Assembly: GCA_963854735.1 (NCBI GenBank)
Contig: OY978101.1
Location: 1,612,001-1,676,000, forward strand
DNA: 64,000 bases
Reading direction: 5' to 3'
Source: Marvania coccoides
Taxonomy: Eukaryota; Chlorophyta; Trebouxiophyceae; Chlorellales; Chlorellaceae
Made by a program: the position numbers and the translations under genes. The notes below the pieces were generated by a model. It saw nothing but the letters and a program-made list of their open reading frames with translations. It did not search any database and was not told the origin of the DNA. Positions 52,890-63,307 of this stretch are shown piece by piece (within the stretch, counting starts at the first letter, position 1; every line of letters starts with the position of its first letter).

Positions 52890-53267
52890 CGTTTAATTTT
52901 TTTAATTTTTACCAATTATAAGAAGGGGTGCCAAGCAAAGGCCACCATATTTCTTCACCTTTTTTTTTTTGAAATTCTGAAAGACCAGGTCATGGTCTCG
53001 TGCCAAGGTGTTTCAATACAGAAATCCATTTAACTTGATCTAGAGCAGCGTGCTGGCTAAGGAGTTGGAGGCGTGCCACAGAGTGACATAATTACACAAA
53101 TAATCGTTAGTTATTTTACCGACAAACAATTTAAATTCATTTGTTTCTTAAATTAAATAATAAAGGCATACATTAAGTTCAATGGAAGCAAAGAATGTGG
53201 GAAACTATTTAGTCGATGCAAAACAGCAAAAAGTTATTACTAAAAAAGAATGGGTCTATAGGTTGTG
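52890..53267. other. Intergenic region of 378 bp
   Basis: AT-rich stretch between the PcyA start and the GT61 stop on the same strand. It should contain the PcyA promoter and the GT61 3' UTR. A short forward ORF (53182-53364) overlaps the GT61 last exon and is not credible. Confidence 0.45.
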
Positions 53268-56102
53268 TCACCGCTCCACGCTGGCCACTGGAATGCCTGC
53301 CTTCCCCATGAGCTCGTCGATGTGGTCCTTGATGTCCTTGATGTCTACAAGCGTGCTCTCGTAGATCCAGGGCTTGATGCTTGACTTGAGTGCTTTGGGG
53401 TTGTCAGCACTGAAGCCTGAAGGAAAAACACATTTTCACATTAATCGCCAAAGCAAAAAAAAAACGCCTACGTTAATTCAATAGTTTCTTGCCAGGCTTG
53501 TTTTCGGTCGGCAGGGGCCATTCGGGACGTGGGTGAAGGGACGGCTCCATGCCTGAGGAACCAAAGTCCATGCGTCGCATGAAAGAGTTCTCAGCTCGAG
53601 GGTTTATCCACTCCACGTACGCCGATCCCTGGGCCTGTATGACCTCAGCATAGTTGCCTCTATATCACATTTCCAGGAGAAAGGTTATTTAGAACTTGTT
53701 TTAACGATACCAATGTTGATCTCAGAGTGCCATCCTCACCCTCTGATGGCCCCCTTGGCGTCCGGTCCGCCCCACCCATAGGGGAATCTGCGAGGATGAG
53801 GTGAACTTGAGGTGTTGCAAAAAATCCAATCGAGCGGGAATTTCTCAAAATGCTTTGGGAAAACGCTTACAGCTGCATTGCCGCTCCTCCTGGTTTCATG
53901 AGCAAGGCATTCGTCCAACCTGAGCCGTGAACCCCTGCACGATGCGAAGAACATGTTAAACAGACACACCTCTACATGCAGCAACAGCAGCAGGCATTGC
54001 GGTAAGATCCGCATACCTATTAAAACGTCGGTGCTGTTCATGAGTGTAACGACCTCTGCCAAGGGCTCCTGCGCAAAATATACCACGCTGAAGTTGAATT
54101 GTATACGCCATATCGCGAAAATGAGCATTTTACCATCCCCCTTACATTGAAGGTGGTCACTCGCACAGTGACGTCATACGTTGACAAAATGTAGGCCAGA
54201 ATGTCTGCCTCGTTAAATATGGATCGAGATAGCCTACAATAGTGAACACATGCCAGGAATTTATGCAAACTAGAGTGCCCATTAATAAAACAGCGCGACT
54301 TTCACCAAAACTTACGCTACACCGCATCGCGACATAATCGTGACCACATGACGCTGCCCAGCCTTGCCCTCCGCTCGCTGGATGCCTCCAACCAGCTTTT
54401 TGACATGTCGTTTACTCTTTCGAAGCCCCTTTAGGAGCTCCTGCTTGCCCTCCCTCCCCATATTTTCGTCGCCATCGATCGATCGTTGCTGCACAAACCT
54501 CAGGGCGTCCAGCGCTTCAATTTCCTCGTATCCGATCCCTTTTCGAAGCTTTTCCAGTCCATGGTCTTCGTACCCACCCCAGGGCTGTTCCCCCGCCGCT
54601 GCAGCGCGAAATACGGGCGCCATCACTGCCTGAAACCCAGCCAACGCTCTTTTTCGGAGATCCTGCAAAGAGAAAACAACAAAGCGAGAATGCTCGATAA
54701 GGAAACATCAGGGAACCGGTACGCAGTGCTGTAACAACAGCCGTACTCTTGCTGCCTCTAGCTTTTCTGGCTCCAAGGACTCCTTGGCAGTTTCTTTGTT
54801 GAGGAGAATGAAAAAATTCAAAATGTTGGTTTGCCAGATGTACAGCTCCCTGAAACAGGTGCTGATATCCGATTCCCAATCCCTGCAAGAGAAATATAAT
54901 AAACGACGGCAGAACGTGAGCTATGCCGCCAGTAATTGCAATAAAGGTACCACCCGTCGTTCTCTTTTTCGCTCTTACCTGACGTCCTCGCTCACTGCCC
55001 TCAGCATGGCTTCCCACCGTGGAGGAAACGGCGCAGGGCCATCGGCACGCAGAATGATCGGCCCATGGGTCCGATTCATAGCCACCACGCCCTCTTTGCA
55101 CCAAGAATCCTTCTCGGGGCTGCACTTTTTGGCAGTGAGAAGGCCAGTCTTTGGTCGGCAGTCGGTAGTCGGTTTGGGACCCTCCAGCGAGCCAGGCTCC
55201 AAAACAGGGGCGCACTCCATGTCCAGATCCGCCGTGTACTCCTGCATATTTCCTTCTTTGTCTTTCTCGGCCAACGGCATCAGACCTTCGGAGCGCAGCG
55301 TGGTATAAGCCGCAAGAACTGCATCGTTCCACACATGCCATATATTTTCATTATGTATCGACTGCAGCAGAAAAACGGGGCGGTCCTCCCACCTCGTGCA
55401 CTCCGGTTGCGAAGACAGCGAGGCATGGCTGTATTGAATGTTGAGCTTTACTTTCCGCTTCGGGTTGTTGACGATGTACTCAAACAGCGTCGGCAGTTGG
55501 GGAGCCTCATACATGCGTTTCTTCGAGCCGGTGGCCGAGTAAAAGCTTGGCAGTTTTGCGGCAGGGTCCAGGAATGCCGAAAGCGTTTGGCTGGAGGCCA
55601 GCTGCACGTTTTCAAAGCGTTAGCGCTGCCGCTTGTACTGGCCGGAATGGTGGGAGAGAGCCCAGGATGGTTACTCGAGACACCACAAGCTGAGGCGAAT
55701 TACTGCTGCTGGTGTTGTCCAGCTGCTGTAGCGGCGGCGGCGGCGGCGGCGGCGCATCATCTCTGCCGCCTCGAAAACTGGTGGAACGAAGCTTCCGGGC
55801 TTTGGCTGGTCCTGCAATAAATTTAATATGGTTCAGTAATCAGGTTTGTTGGTTTCATTTCCTTGAAAAGGTTTTGCAGGACAGTTATGTTGGATCACAA
55901 ATGAATTCGCCCAGCGTGTTTTCCAGGAGTAGTGCCGATTCAAATTCGACGTGTTCGAAGTAAATCATTTTATCTCACCGCCTTTTGTAATTGAAGAGCG
56001 AAGAAAATATGGTGTGAAGAATAAATAGATTGCTGGCAGTGTGAAAACCAGGAGGACTGTGCCGCGCCTAGACCACACACGGTCTTCTATCCAGCGCACC
56101 AT
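53268..56102 (-). CDS. GT61-family glycosyltransferase (EOGT/xylosyltransferase-like), type II membrane protein
   Basis: Eleven reverse-strand exons: 56102-55979, 55811-55675, 55601-54979, 54882-54747, 54662-54316, 54233-54146, 54068-54017, 53934-53871, 53787-53740, 53659-53493 and 53416-53268, giving 644 residues. GT61 enzymes add xylose, arabinose or GlcNAc to protein or glycan acceptors. Seen: signal anchor (TVLLVFTLPAIYLFFTPYFL, 15-34); a Pro/Ser stem; HNENIWHVWNDAVLAAY (170-186), the family's hallmark region; and the C-terminal block EVVTLMNSTDVLIGVHGSGW followed by TNALLMKPGGAAMQLFPYG, typical of EOGT/XylT. A Tyr-Val-Glu-Trp block (GSAYVEWINP) follows. Intron 10 (53417-53492) has a GC donor, CCTG|GCAAGA. 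The two most 5' exons rest on frame continuity and the membrane anchor and are the least certain. Confidence 0.8.
53417..53492 (-). other. GC-AG intron (GT61 gene, last intron)
   Basis: On the reverse strand: donor GCCTG|GCAAGA, acceptor CTTCAG. Read-through meets a TAA stop within a few codons; the join gives NKPGFSADNPKALK. Confidence 0.85.
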
Positions 56103-57014
56103 TAGGGATTGTACGTGCAGTCTGATTTCCACAATGCAAAATTGAGCGTCTGGGCGTACAATCGATACAAAAAAGAAAGTGTAGTACACGAAGCAGCTCC
56201 TAACACCAACTCCGTAGTCGTTCGTTTCGTTAGGGCTTTAGCAGGGACATTGCGCTGAGTGTACGCAGAGTGTTGCAGCAGCAGCGCTGCCGAATAAATT
56301 TAAGTGTTGCAGGATCGCAGGGACGGACGGAGCAGTGCTGCATGGAGCACGCTGAAGGAAACTTCAAGGAATGCCGCTTACAGCTCTTACATACTACGCG
56401 CTCTTTGCAGCTGTCGAGTCCGAGCAGTGAACATGAATCTTAAAGGGAAAATGTTTGAATTTAAGGTTTGCGGCGGCATTTTGTTGTTCTCTGCCTAGGG
56501 GAGTGCAGACGAATTGCAGACTCGTTAACCACAATCTCTGGTCTAACCCAATTTTGTGGCCCTTTGCTGCATTGTGTGCGAGCTAAAACTATCTGCGTCT
56601 TCTCACTGCCAACAGTTAGGATTTAGTCTCTGCGGCCAGTTTGGCAGCTTTCATCGGCCGTATTTGCACTGAAAGACCGATACACGCCCAATACAAAAGG
56701 TGCCAGGCCATTAACGAGATGGGCTCTGCCCCAAAGGCTTCATATACAAATTACAAAGTAATCGCAACTTGAATTATGGGATGATTGGCAAGATGAGGTT
56801 GCGCATTAATGTTCTATAACCCATTTCGCGCGATCAGTTTTTATTAATTAAATGCCAGCCGGGGGCTTTTCGCGAAATAACCGCGCCGCCAGCGACGCGA
56901 AATACTCAATTTAAAACATTTTCAATTACCACTGCATGATTTACAAATATATTTAATTTGCAAACGTTCATCTCGAGCATGCGCCAGGCAAATAAATAAA
57001 TAAATTACCTTTTC
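56103..57014. promoter_or_regulatory. Divergent intergenic region, 912 bp
   Basis: Lies between the GT61 and DBP9 start codons. It should contain both promoters. A forward ORF (56304-56498, from an alternative start) lacks any recognisable domain. No tRNA or other RNA gene was recognised. Confidence 0.4.
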
Positions 57015-58955
57015 ATGGCAAACATTGAACAATACTTTGCGGCCCTGGGGCTGGACCCCCGGCTGCTGCGGGCCCTCAACAAGTGTGGGTTCGAGCATCC
57101 CATGCCGGTGCAGGCAGAGTGCATCCCCAAAGCCCTGGAGGGCCGCGACATCGTTGCCAGAGCCCGCACCGGCAGCGGGAAAACTTTGGCCTACCTGCTG
57201 CCCGCGCTGCACCGCATTCTGGCCGCTGGGAAAGGGCGCGCGGGGTGGCAAGCGCTGGTGCTCGTCCCCACCCGCGAGCTGTGCGAGCAGGTCGCCGAGG
57301 AGGCTGCCTCTCTGGCGGCGCACTGCGGCGAGGCACTGACAGCCACAGCGCTGCTTGCGGAAGGCGCTGCGGCGCGGGGGGCGGTGGCAACCGCGGGTCA
57401 GCTGGTGGTGTCTACCCCTGGGCGTGTGGCAGCCCTGATCAAGGACGGCTCCCTGTCGGCCCGCTCCCTAGGGCGGACCCTCACCTCCTTGGTGCTGGAT
57501 GAGTCAGACCTGCTGCTGAGCTACGGGTACGAGTCTGACGTGGCAGCGCTGGCACCGTTGGTGCCCCGCTCCTGCCAGTGCATGCTCATGAGCGCCACAA
57601 CCTCTGACGACGTTGACCGTCTCACAAAGCTGGTGCTGCAGTCCCCTGTGGCGCTGGATTTACTGGGGGCGGGCGGCGGGGCGGCGGCGGAGGGCGAGAT
57701 CCATGGCACCAGTGGCGCAGCGACGGATATTGACCACCGGCGCATCGATTTGCCGGCTGGGTGTTCCACCGGCGGTGGCATGGCAGAAACCACCGAGAAG
57801 CTGCTGCACCTGCTGACCCTGCTGCGTTTGGGCCTGGTGGAGCGCAAGGTGCTGGTGTTTGTGAACTCTGCAGACGCGGGCATGCGCGTGCGGCTGTTTT
57901 TGGACGCGTTTGGCATCCGCTGTTCGGTATTGAGTGCCGACCTCCCTCTCAACTCCCGCCACCACATCCTGCAGCAGTTCAACCGCGGGCTGTTCGACTA
58001 TCTCATCGCCACCGACGACGTGCACGCGGCGGACGACGAGAAGGAGCGGCCCCAAAAGCGGCGCAAGGGGCAGAGCGCCAGCAGCGGCAAGCGGGGCAGA
58101 AAGGGACCGCAGAAGGACGAAGAGTTTGGGGTCACCCGCGGCATCGACTTCAAGGAGGTTCGCACCGTGATCAACTTTGATATGCCGGGGTCGATTGAGG
58201 GGTACGTTCACCGCGTGGGGCGTACGGGAAGGGCGGGACAATCTGGTACAGCTGTGACCCTGGTGGGGCCTTCAGACGCGGAGTACGTGGCGCAGGTGGA
58301 GCAGATGATGGGCGACGAGCAAGAGGGAGGCGCAGCAGCTGAGAAGAAGCAGCTGGAAGGGGATGGCGGGGAAGAGGACGCAGCAGAGGCTGCTGCCGCG
58401 CTGCGGCCGTTTGAGCGCATCACGACTGCGGCGGTGGAGGCGCTGCGGTACCGCGCGGAGGACGTGTCCCGCAGCATCACCAAGAACGTGATCAAGGAGG
58501 CTCGGGCCAAAGACCTAAAGGCGGAGCTGCTCAACTCAAAGCGCCTGGCCACCTTCTTCGAGGAGCGCCCAGCCGACCTGCAGCTGCTGCGCCACGATCG
58601 GCCCCTGGCGGCGACTGCGGCCGCTGGCGCCGCTGCCCCGCACCTAAAGCACCTCCCAGCGTACCTGCGGGACCCCTCGCTGCAAGGCAAGTCCTTCATT
58701 GGGCCGGGAGGGGCGGACAGAGGGGGCGTGCTGCCGCTGCGGAAACGCAAGAAGACAGAGGGCGTGGACCCCGTCAAAGGGTTTGCCAGGGCGCCCAAGC
58801 GGGGCGGCGACCGGCTGGAGAAACCGACTGACCTGGAGGTGAGAGCGGAGGCGGCAGCGAAGAAGGAGCGGAAGGCGCTGAAGAAGAAGGGCGGGCTGGA
58901 GAAGGAGTTTGCGCCCAAGCGCAACGTGCGCAGGATGAAGGGGCGCAAGCGGTGA
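57015..58955 (+). CDS. DBP9: DEAD-box RNA helicase, DBP9/DDX56 type
   Basis: A single exon of 646 residues. DBP9/DDX56 (plant RH16) is a nucleolar helicase for 60S ribosome assembly. Seen: Q motif with FEHPMPVQAECIPKALEGRD, motif I ARTGSGKT (about 49-57), Ia VPTRELCEQV, Ib VSTPGRVA, motif II DESD in VLDESDLLLSYGYE (about 160), motif III MSATTSDDV, then the second RecA domain with VLVFVNSADAGMRVRLFLDA, a long basic insert that is typical of this subfamily (DEKERPQKRRKGQ region), YVHRVGRTGRAGQSG, and a Lys/Arg-rich C-terminal tail suited to rRNA binding. The phrase LLLSYGYE and CQCMLMSATTSDDV identify the DBP9 branch. Motif II carries Ser where Ala is usual. Confidence 0.93.
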   Translation: MANIEQYFAALGLDPRLLRALNKCGFEHPMPVQAECIPKALEGRDIVARARTGSGKTLAYLLPALHRILAAGKGRAGWQALVLVPTRELCEQVAEEAASLAAHCGEALTATALLAEGAAARGAVATAGQLVVSTPGRVAALIKDGSLSARSLGRTLTSLVLDESDLLLSYGYESDVAALAPLVPRSCQCMLMSATTSDDVDRLTKLVLQSPVALDLLGAGGGAAAEGEIHGTSGAATDIDHRRIDLPAGCSTGGGMAETTEKLLHLLTLLRLGLVERKVLVFVNSADAGMRVRLFLDAFGIRCSVLSADLPLNSRHHILQQFNRGLFDYLIATDDVHAADDEKERPQKRRKGQSASSGKRGRKGPQKDEEFGVTRGIDFKEVRTVINFDMPGSIEGYVHRVGRTGRAGQSGTAVTLVGPSDAEYVAQVEQMMGDEQEGGAAAEKKQLEGDGGEEDAAEAAAALRPFERITTAAVEALRYRAEDVSRSITKNVIKEARAKDLKAELLNSKRLATFFEERPADLQLLRHDRPLAATAAAGAAAPHLKHLPAYLRDPSLQGKSFIGPGGADRGGVLPLRKRKKTEGVDPVKGFARAPKRGGDRLEKPTDLEVRAEAAAKKERKALKKKGGLEKEFAPKRNVRRMKGRKR

Positions 58956-59326
58956 TATCATATTTTAAACATATGTTGTTGTTGTACACAACGCATTGCA
59001 GAATGTAAAACTTATCATGATACTGATATTATACGGAAGCATTGTACACAGAATTGGCCAAACAGCAGGGAAATGGCGCCTCCTCGGGAATTGAAGGGAG
59101 GGCCGGCATACAAGGAACCACAGCAGAGAAAAAAGACATTAAAGAAAGAGATAGGCAGGTAGCAAATACATTGATTGATAACTGACTGATATTCGCAAGA
59201 GCATTTTTTTTCTTTGCCGCTTGCAGTATATTTATTTATTGCCTCTTGGAAAGTAGAGTGGGCTAATCACAATGGTAAGTGAAATGGTTCAGTGGGAGGG
59301 AGAACGAGCTTTGTGCGTTAGTTATT
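58956..59326. other. Convergent intergenic region, 371 bp
   Basis: Between the DBP9 and UBC2 stops; AT-rich; holds the two 3' UTRs. No other feature was seen. Confidence 0.4.
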
Positions 59327-60158
59327 TTACAGCTCCACCGAGCGCTGTGCAATGCGCCGCACTCTGCGGTTGTACTCCTTGGGCTGCTCCATGTAAAGTC
59401 GCGCTGCCTCGGGGTTGGCTGGCGAAGAGCAGTTGGGATCGTTCAACAGCGACTGCACGCATTTTATATGAAGCAATCACGGTTGAAGGGTTAGTGCCAA
59501 GAGCGGTGGGCGTCAATAAAGAATCGACACATCCCCAGACGGTATATTTTGTTGGGGGGCCAGGAAAACAATGCTCGTCGATTTCCGCAGCAGATTTCTT
59601 GCCACGTAGTCTTGCTAGTTACCACTTACTTGGATGCTTGTGAGGATTGAGTTGACGTCATGCGCTGGCGACCAATTGTCCTGTATGATGTCGAGACAAA
59701 TGCTCCCGTCAGTATACACATTCGCATGGAAGCACTCGCTAGTGAACCGCACACGAGGCGGCTTCTCTGCAGGAAACAACAAAGCCAAACGGCAGTGAAA
59801 AAAATAAAAAAAAAATGAGCACAAAAGGAATGGATGGACAGTGTTTAGCTGGATATCTGACATCAATGATGGCCAGCTAATGTGTGTAGGGCCGTAAACT
59901 CATCGACGCTTGGAAACAACGCACAGTGCCATGCTGCCAAGAAGGAACAAACATACCTGGGTACCGCTCGGAAAATGTCAGCCGCAGCTGGAAGATGCCA
60001 CCCTCCCAGGGGCTGTCGGGAGGACCCATGATGGTGGCGTTCCAGACGAAGAGGCTGTCGTCAGAGAGGGGAGAGGCACTCACGCCTGCGGCGGGGCTCT
60101 GCTTCATAGTCCTCAAGTCGCTCATGAGGCGCAACTGTGCCGCGCTTGTCGAGTTCAT
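59327..60158 (-). CDS. UBC2: Ubiquitin-conjugating enzyme E2, UBC2/RAD6 type
   Basis: Reverse-strand exons 60158-59957, 59766-59630 and 59452-59327 (GT-AG) give 154 residues, the usual size. RAD6-type E2s ubiquitinate histone H2B and, with RAD18, PCNA. Seen: [60 protein letters not shown], the catalytic Cys91 in [19 protein letters not shown], and [20 protein letters not shown]. No acidic C-terminal tail is present (it ends RIAQRSVEL), as in plant and animal homologues and unlike budding yeast. Convergent with DBP9 and divergent from the small basic protein. Confidence 0.95.
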
Positions 60159-61024
60159 TGTTCAAAATTCGAAAGAAGGCCAGATCACGACGAAACTGCG
60201 GCTGGGTGCAAGGGGTCGTGGACCTCCAAAATTAAATGTCTTTGAAAATTTTCTCGGTGCCGAAAGAGGCGCGTCGGGGGCGCAGGACAAGCTCTCGGTT
60301 CAGAATGTGTGTGCGCGAAAACCCCTAATTTTAAGTTGAAAATTTTCAAATGCGGAAAATATCCAGCGTCGAAAGAAAAATCTGGAGAGAATTCTTCCTT
60401 TCTTTCCCCGTACAGGAAATGGCCTTCGGAAAGGCGTGTTCTTATGGTTGGTCTACCCATGTGATGCGGCAGCCTGGAACCAGCGCTGCGAGAGGGCTGG
60501 CTGCCTGTCAGCAGCGGGAATATGGACTGGACGGGCGGAGAGGAAGAGGTGTGAGCCCCTCTTTTTAACAGATCACGGCACTGCGCAGGCCTAGTCTATT
60601 GATGCACGCGGTCGACATTCGCAAGTGAATTCTCCCATGATCGCTGCATGCGAAGAGTGATCCAAACAACGCCTCGTCACCAGACGCAACAATACGTCAA
60701 TATGCAAAGCTGTCTTCAGCCAGCTGCAGCATCATAGACTCATTTTAGGTTTCAGCAATTCAATAAAAAAAACGCTGAGCTAGGCACTGGGCGAGCTGAG
60801 TCAAAGCGGCGGTGGACGCTTTCCAGCTCTTCTTCTGCAAGCGGGAAAAAGCAGTTTTCCGCCCCTCTGCTTCGTGTTCCTCATTTTTATTGAATACTAT
60901 TTACGCTTCCCTTGCGTGCCTACAGCGAAAATACAATTTCTGAGTGCGATTTCAGTGGCGGCGGAAGCTTTCGCTCATTATTTGAGCTCAGTTTATATTA
61001 AAATATACAGTTATTACATTTGAA
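60159..61024. promoter_or_regulatory. Divergent intergenic region, 866 bp
   Basis: Between UBC2 and the small basic gene. Scattered short forward ORFs (60350-60568) show no domain. I saw no tRNA B box, and box C or D like words are isolated, so no RNA gene is called. Confidence 0.4.
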
Positions 61025-61568
61025 ATGGGAGGAAAGAACGGAGGTAAGCATTTTAACACGAAGATGCACGCGCGGGAAATTATAATTCAGAAATCTCTGT
61101 TTGCATCCCCCAAGCAACACATCGTTAGAGGGCCTCTAAGCTGCATCGTAATATATCTTTGTTTAGATACAATATGCACCATAATTGTGCGCGCTGCACT
61201 CGATAATTTTGCATTTGTTTTACCCCCGGCCCTCTTCTGTCTCTCTGTGCACAGGAACCAACAACAACTCCATCAACCGTCGCTCCGTGAGCTGGCAAAA
61301 AAACAAACGCATCAAGGCTCGCGTGGTGAAAAAACGCGTGGGCACCAAAGAGCGCCACGTTGCCACTGCCATCAAGGGCGTTAGCGGCATTCGCAGCAAG
61401 AAGAGCCAGCGCAAGGTGGAGCGCAGGAAGCGACTGGACGCCAAGGACGAAGCTGCCCTGGAGGCTGCCATGGAAGTGGACCCCGTCCTGTCGAAAAAGC
61501 TAAAGAAGAAATCGACGTCACAAAAGAAAGAAATCGCCACCGAGGACGCTGCCCCCATGCAGCAATAA
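61025..61568 (+). CDS. Small basic protein, possible ribosome-biogenesis factor
   Basis: Exons 61025-61043 and 61255-61568 (GT-AG) give 110 residues; the first exon codes only for MGGKNG plus one base. The protein is about one third Lys/Arg: NNSINRRSVSWQKNKRIKAR, GVSGIRSKKSQRKVERRKRL, then a Lys-rich tail (SKKLKKKSTSQKKE). A SINR element near the start and an IRSKK..RK..RR core recall fungal Alb1-type 60S assembly proteins, but the match is short and from memory. A nucleolar role is an inference from composition. Confidence 0.6.
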
Positions 61569-61733
61569 TAAATAAAAAGATATATAACTAGATATACCGC
61601 AGAGCAGCTGACCTAGACCACCCCTATTACCGCTTTCGACTTGCCTACCAGTGTCTCTATCATTCCACACTCTCCCGTTCCCTCCCCCGCAATATCTAGC
61701 ATCGTCTTCCTACCACCTATAATATAACACTCT

Positions 61734-63251
61734 ATGGCCGCCCTTGACCCCGATCTCGCTGGATCCGTGGCTGCAGCCGCTCTCGCCGCCTTCGCCGCCC
61801 TCCCCAAGAGCGGCAAGCCCCAGGCCTTTGAGCACACAGCCCTGGCCGCCATCGCTCTGTCGCTCCCACCAGCGGTGGCAGACCGCCTGGGGGCAGCCGG
61901 ACCCGTGGTGGTGGCGATGGGCACAGGCACAAAGTCGCTGCCAGGGGCAAAGCGCGCGCCCGACGGTTCCGCCGTGAATGATTGCCACGCTGAGGCGCTC
62001 GTCCGCCGTGCTTTCTTAAAGTGGGCCTACGAGGAGGCGCACTCCGCAGCGCAGCGTGGCACGCCGTCCCTGGTGTTCGCCCTGGAGGAAATCGGAGGAC
62101 AAACCGCGGGGGTGCCGGCAGCAGCAGCGCCCAAGCCCCGACGTGTGCGCCTTGCCCCTGGCGTTTCTCTGCACATGTTTGTGAGCCACCCGCCCTGCGG
62201 AGACGCCGCTATTCTGGATACAAGCGAAGAGGCGGACGCCGAGGAGGGCGCAGGCAGGACAGGGGCCAAGCCAGTGAAGCGGCAGCGTGTGGACCAAGCA
62301 AGTTGCTGCCTGGATAAGGAGAAGGAGCCTGAAGGCGGCTCTGAACTACAGCAGCCTGACCGTCCCTCCTTCTCTACCCACGTCCCCCAAGCGCACGAAG
62401 TGGAGTCGTACGCTGCACCGCAAGCAGTGGGCCTAGTACGACGAAAACCAGGCAGAGGTGCTCCCACGCTGAGCGTGTCATGCTCCGACAAGCTGGCGCG
62501 GTGGTCGCTGCTGGGGATGCAAGGCGCACTGCTGGGTGGCCTGCTCGCCGCGCCTCTCCACCTGAACAGCCTGTGCGTGGCCGACAGTGGAGACTCCGCC
62601 GCCGCCATTTCCACATCATTGCTCAGAGCGTTGCACACCCGCACCCTGCCGCTGCGCGCTCGCTTGCCTGCTATCTACGCGTCTTCTCCCGTTCTTGCGC
62701 TGGGGGTGGTGCCTGTGCGCACTGCCGACTTGGCGGAATTGGGTCTGGCGGCAGGAGGCAATCGGCGGGGGCCCTGTGGCTCCTCCATAGCGTGGTGGGC
62801 CCCGCCCTCTGTGACGTGGCGCCTCAAGCCTGCCAAGCGCAGCGTGTGGGCTGTGGGGCCAGAAGACCCAGCCTCTAAAACTGCTGAAATAACTGAGCAG
62901 CCTACTCTCCCGCCTTTGCAGCTGCCTGTGTTGGTCGGGGGCACTTCTGAGACCCTGGCTGGGCTCACCGGCGGCAGACTGGGGCGCGCGCGCAAGGGCG
63001 CCGCTGCTGTGCCTGTTGAAGCCCAGTCCGCTGTGTGCCGCGCTGCGCTGTGCCGCAGATTTTCCGAAGTGAATGCTGTGCTGGGGGCCCCTGAAACGCG
63101 GTTCGCTGCAGGGACTACGTACCGCCAGGCCAAGGGTGCATCTGGAGGTGGAACTTACGCGGCTGCCTGGGCTGCCCTGCTTGAAGCACCGTCGCCTTTT
63201 GAAGGCTGGATTTTAAAGCCGGAGTCAGACTCGGATTTTGTCGTTGCATGA
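61734..63251 (+). CDS. TAD1: tRNA-specific adenosine deaminase 1 (ADAT1/TAD1)
   Basis: A single exon of 505 residues. ADAT1 deaminates A37 of tRNA-Ala to inosine. It has the ADAR-type deaminase fold with zinc ligands and the catalytic Glu in order: NDCHAEALVRRAF (His85, Glu87), HPPCGDAAI (Cys155) and SVSCSDKLARWSLLGMQGAL (Cys250). The early block ALSLPPAVADRLGAAGPVV followed by VVAMGTGTKSLPGAK is also characteristic. There are Ala/Gly/Lys-rich inserts between the second and third ligand blocks (about 165-235), but no double-stranded RNA-binding domain, which separates it from ADARs. It is 165 bp downstream of the small basic gene and convergent with the RING gene, stops only 56 bp apart. Confidence 0.92.
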   Translation: MAALDPDLAGSVAAAALAAFAALPKSGKPQAFEHTALAAIALSLPPAVADRLGAAGPVVVAMGTGTKSLPGAKRAPDGSAVNDCHAEALVRRAFLKWAYEEAHSAAQRGTPSLVFALEEIGGQTAGVPAAAAPKPRRVRLAPGVSLHMFVSHPPCGDAAILDTSEEADAEEGAGRTGAKPVKRQRVDQASCCLDKEKEPEGGSELQQPDRPSFSTHVPQAHEVESYAAPQAVGLVRRKPGRGAPTLSVSCSDKLARWSLLGMQGALLGGLLAAPLHLNSLCVADSGDSAAAISTSLLRALHTRTLPLRARLPAIYASSPVLALGVVPVRTADLAELGLAAGGNRRGPCGSSIAWWAPPSVTWRLKPAKRSVWAVGPEDPASKTAEITEQPTLPPLQLPVLVGGTSETLAGLTGGRLGRARKGAAAVPVEAQSAVCRAALCRRFSEVNAVLGAPETRFAAGTTYRQAKGASGGGTYAAAWAALLEAPSPFEGWILKPESDSDFVVA

Positions 63252-63307
63252 CTACTTTCTAGCTTTTTTTGTATAGTATATGTAACAAACACAATATAAT
63301 GACGCAG

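Noticed and set aside
56304..56498. Short forward ORF in the GT61/DBP9 gap
   Set aside because: Starts at a non-ATG codon and shows no domain.
60570..61020. Possible snoRNA or snRNA before the small basic gene
   Set aside because: Only isolated box-like words were seen; no paired C and D boxes, terminal stem or snRNA core.
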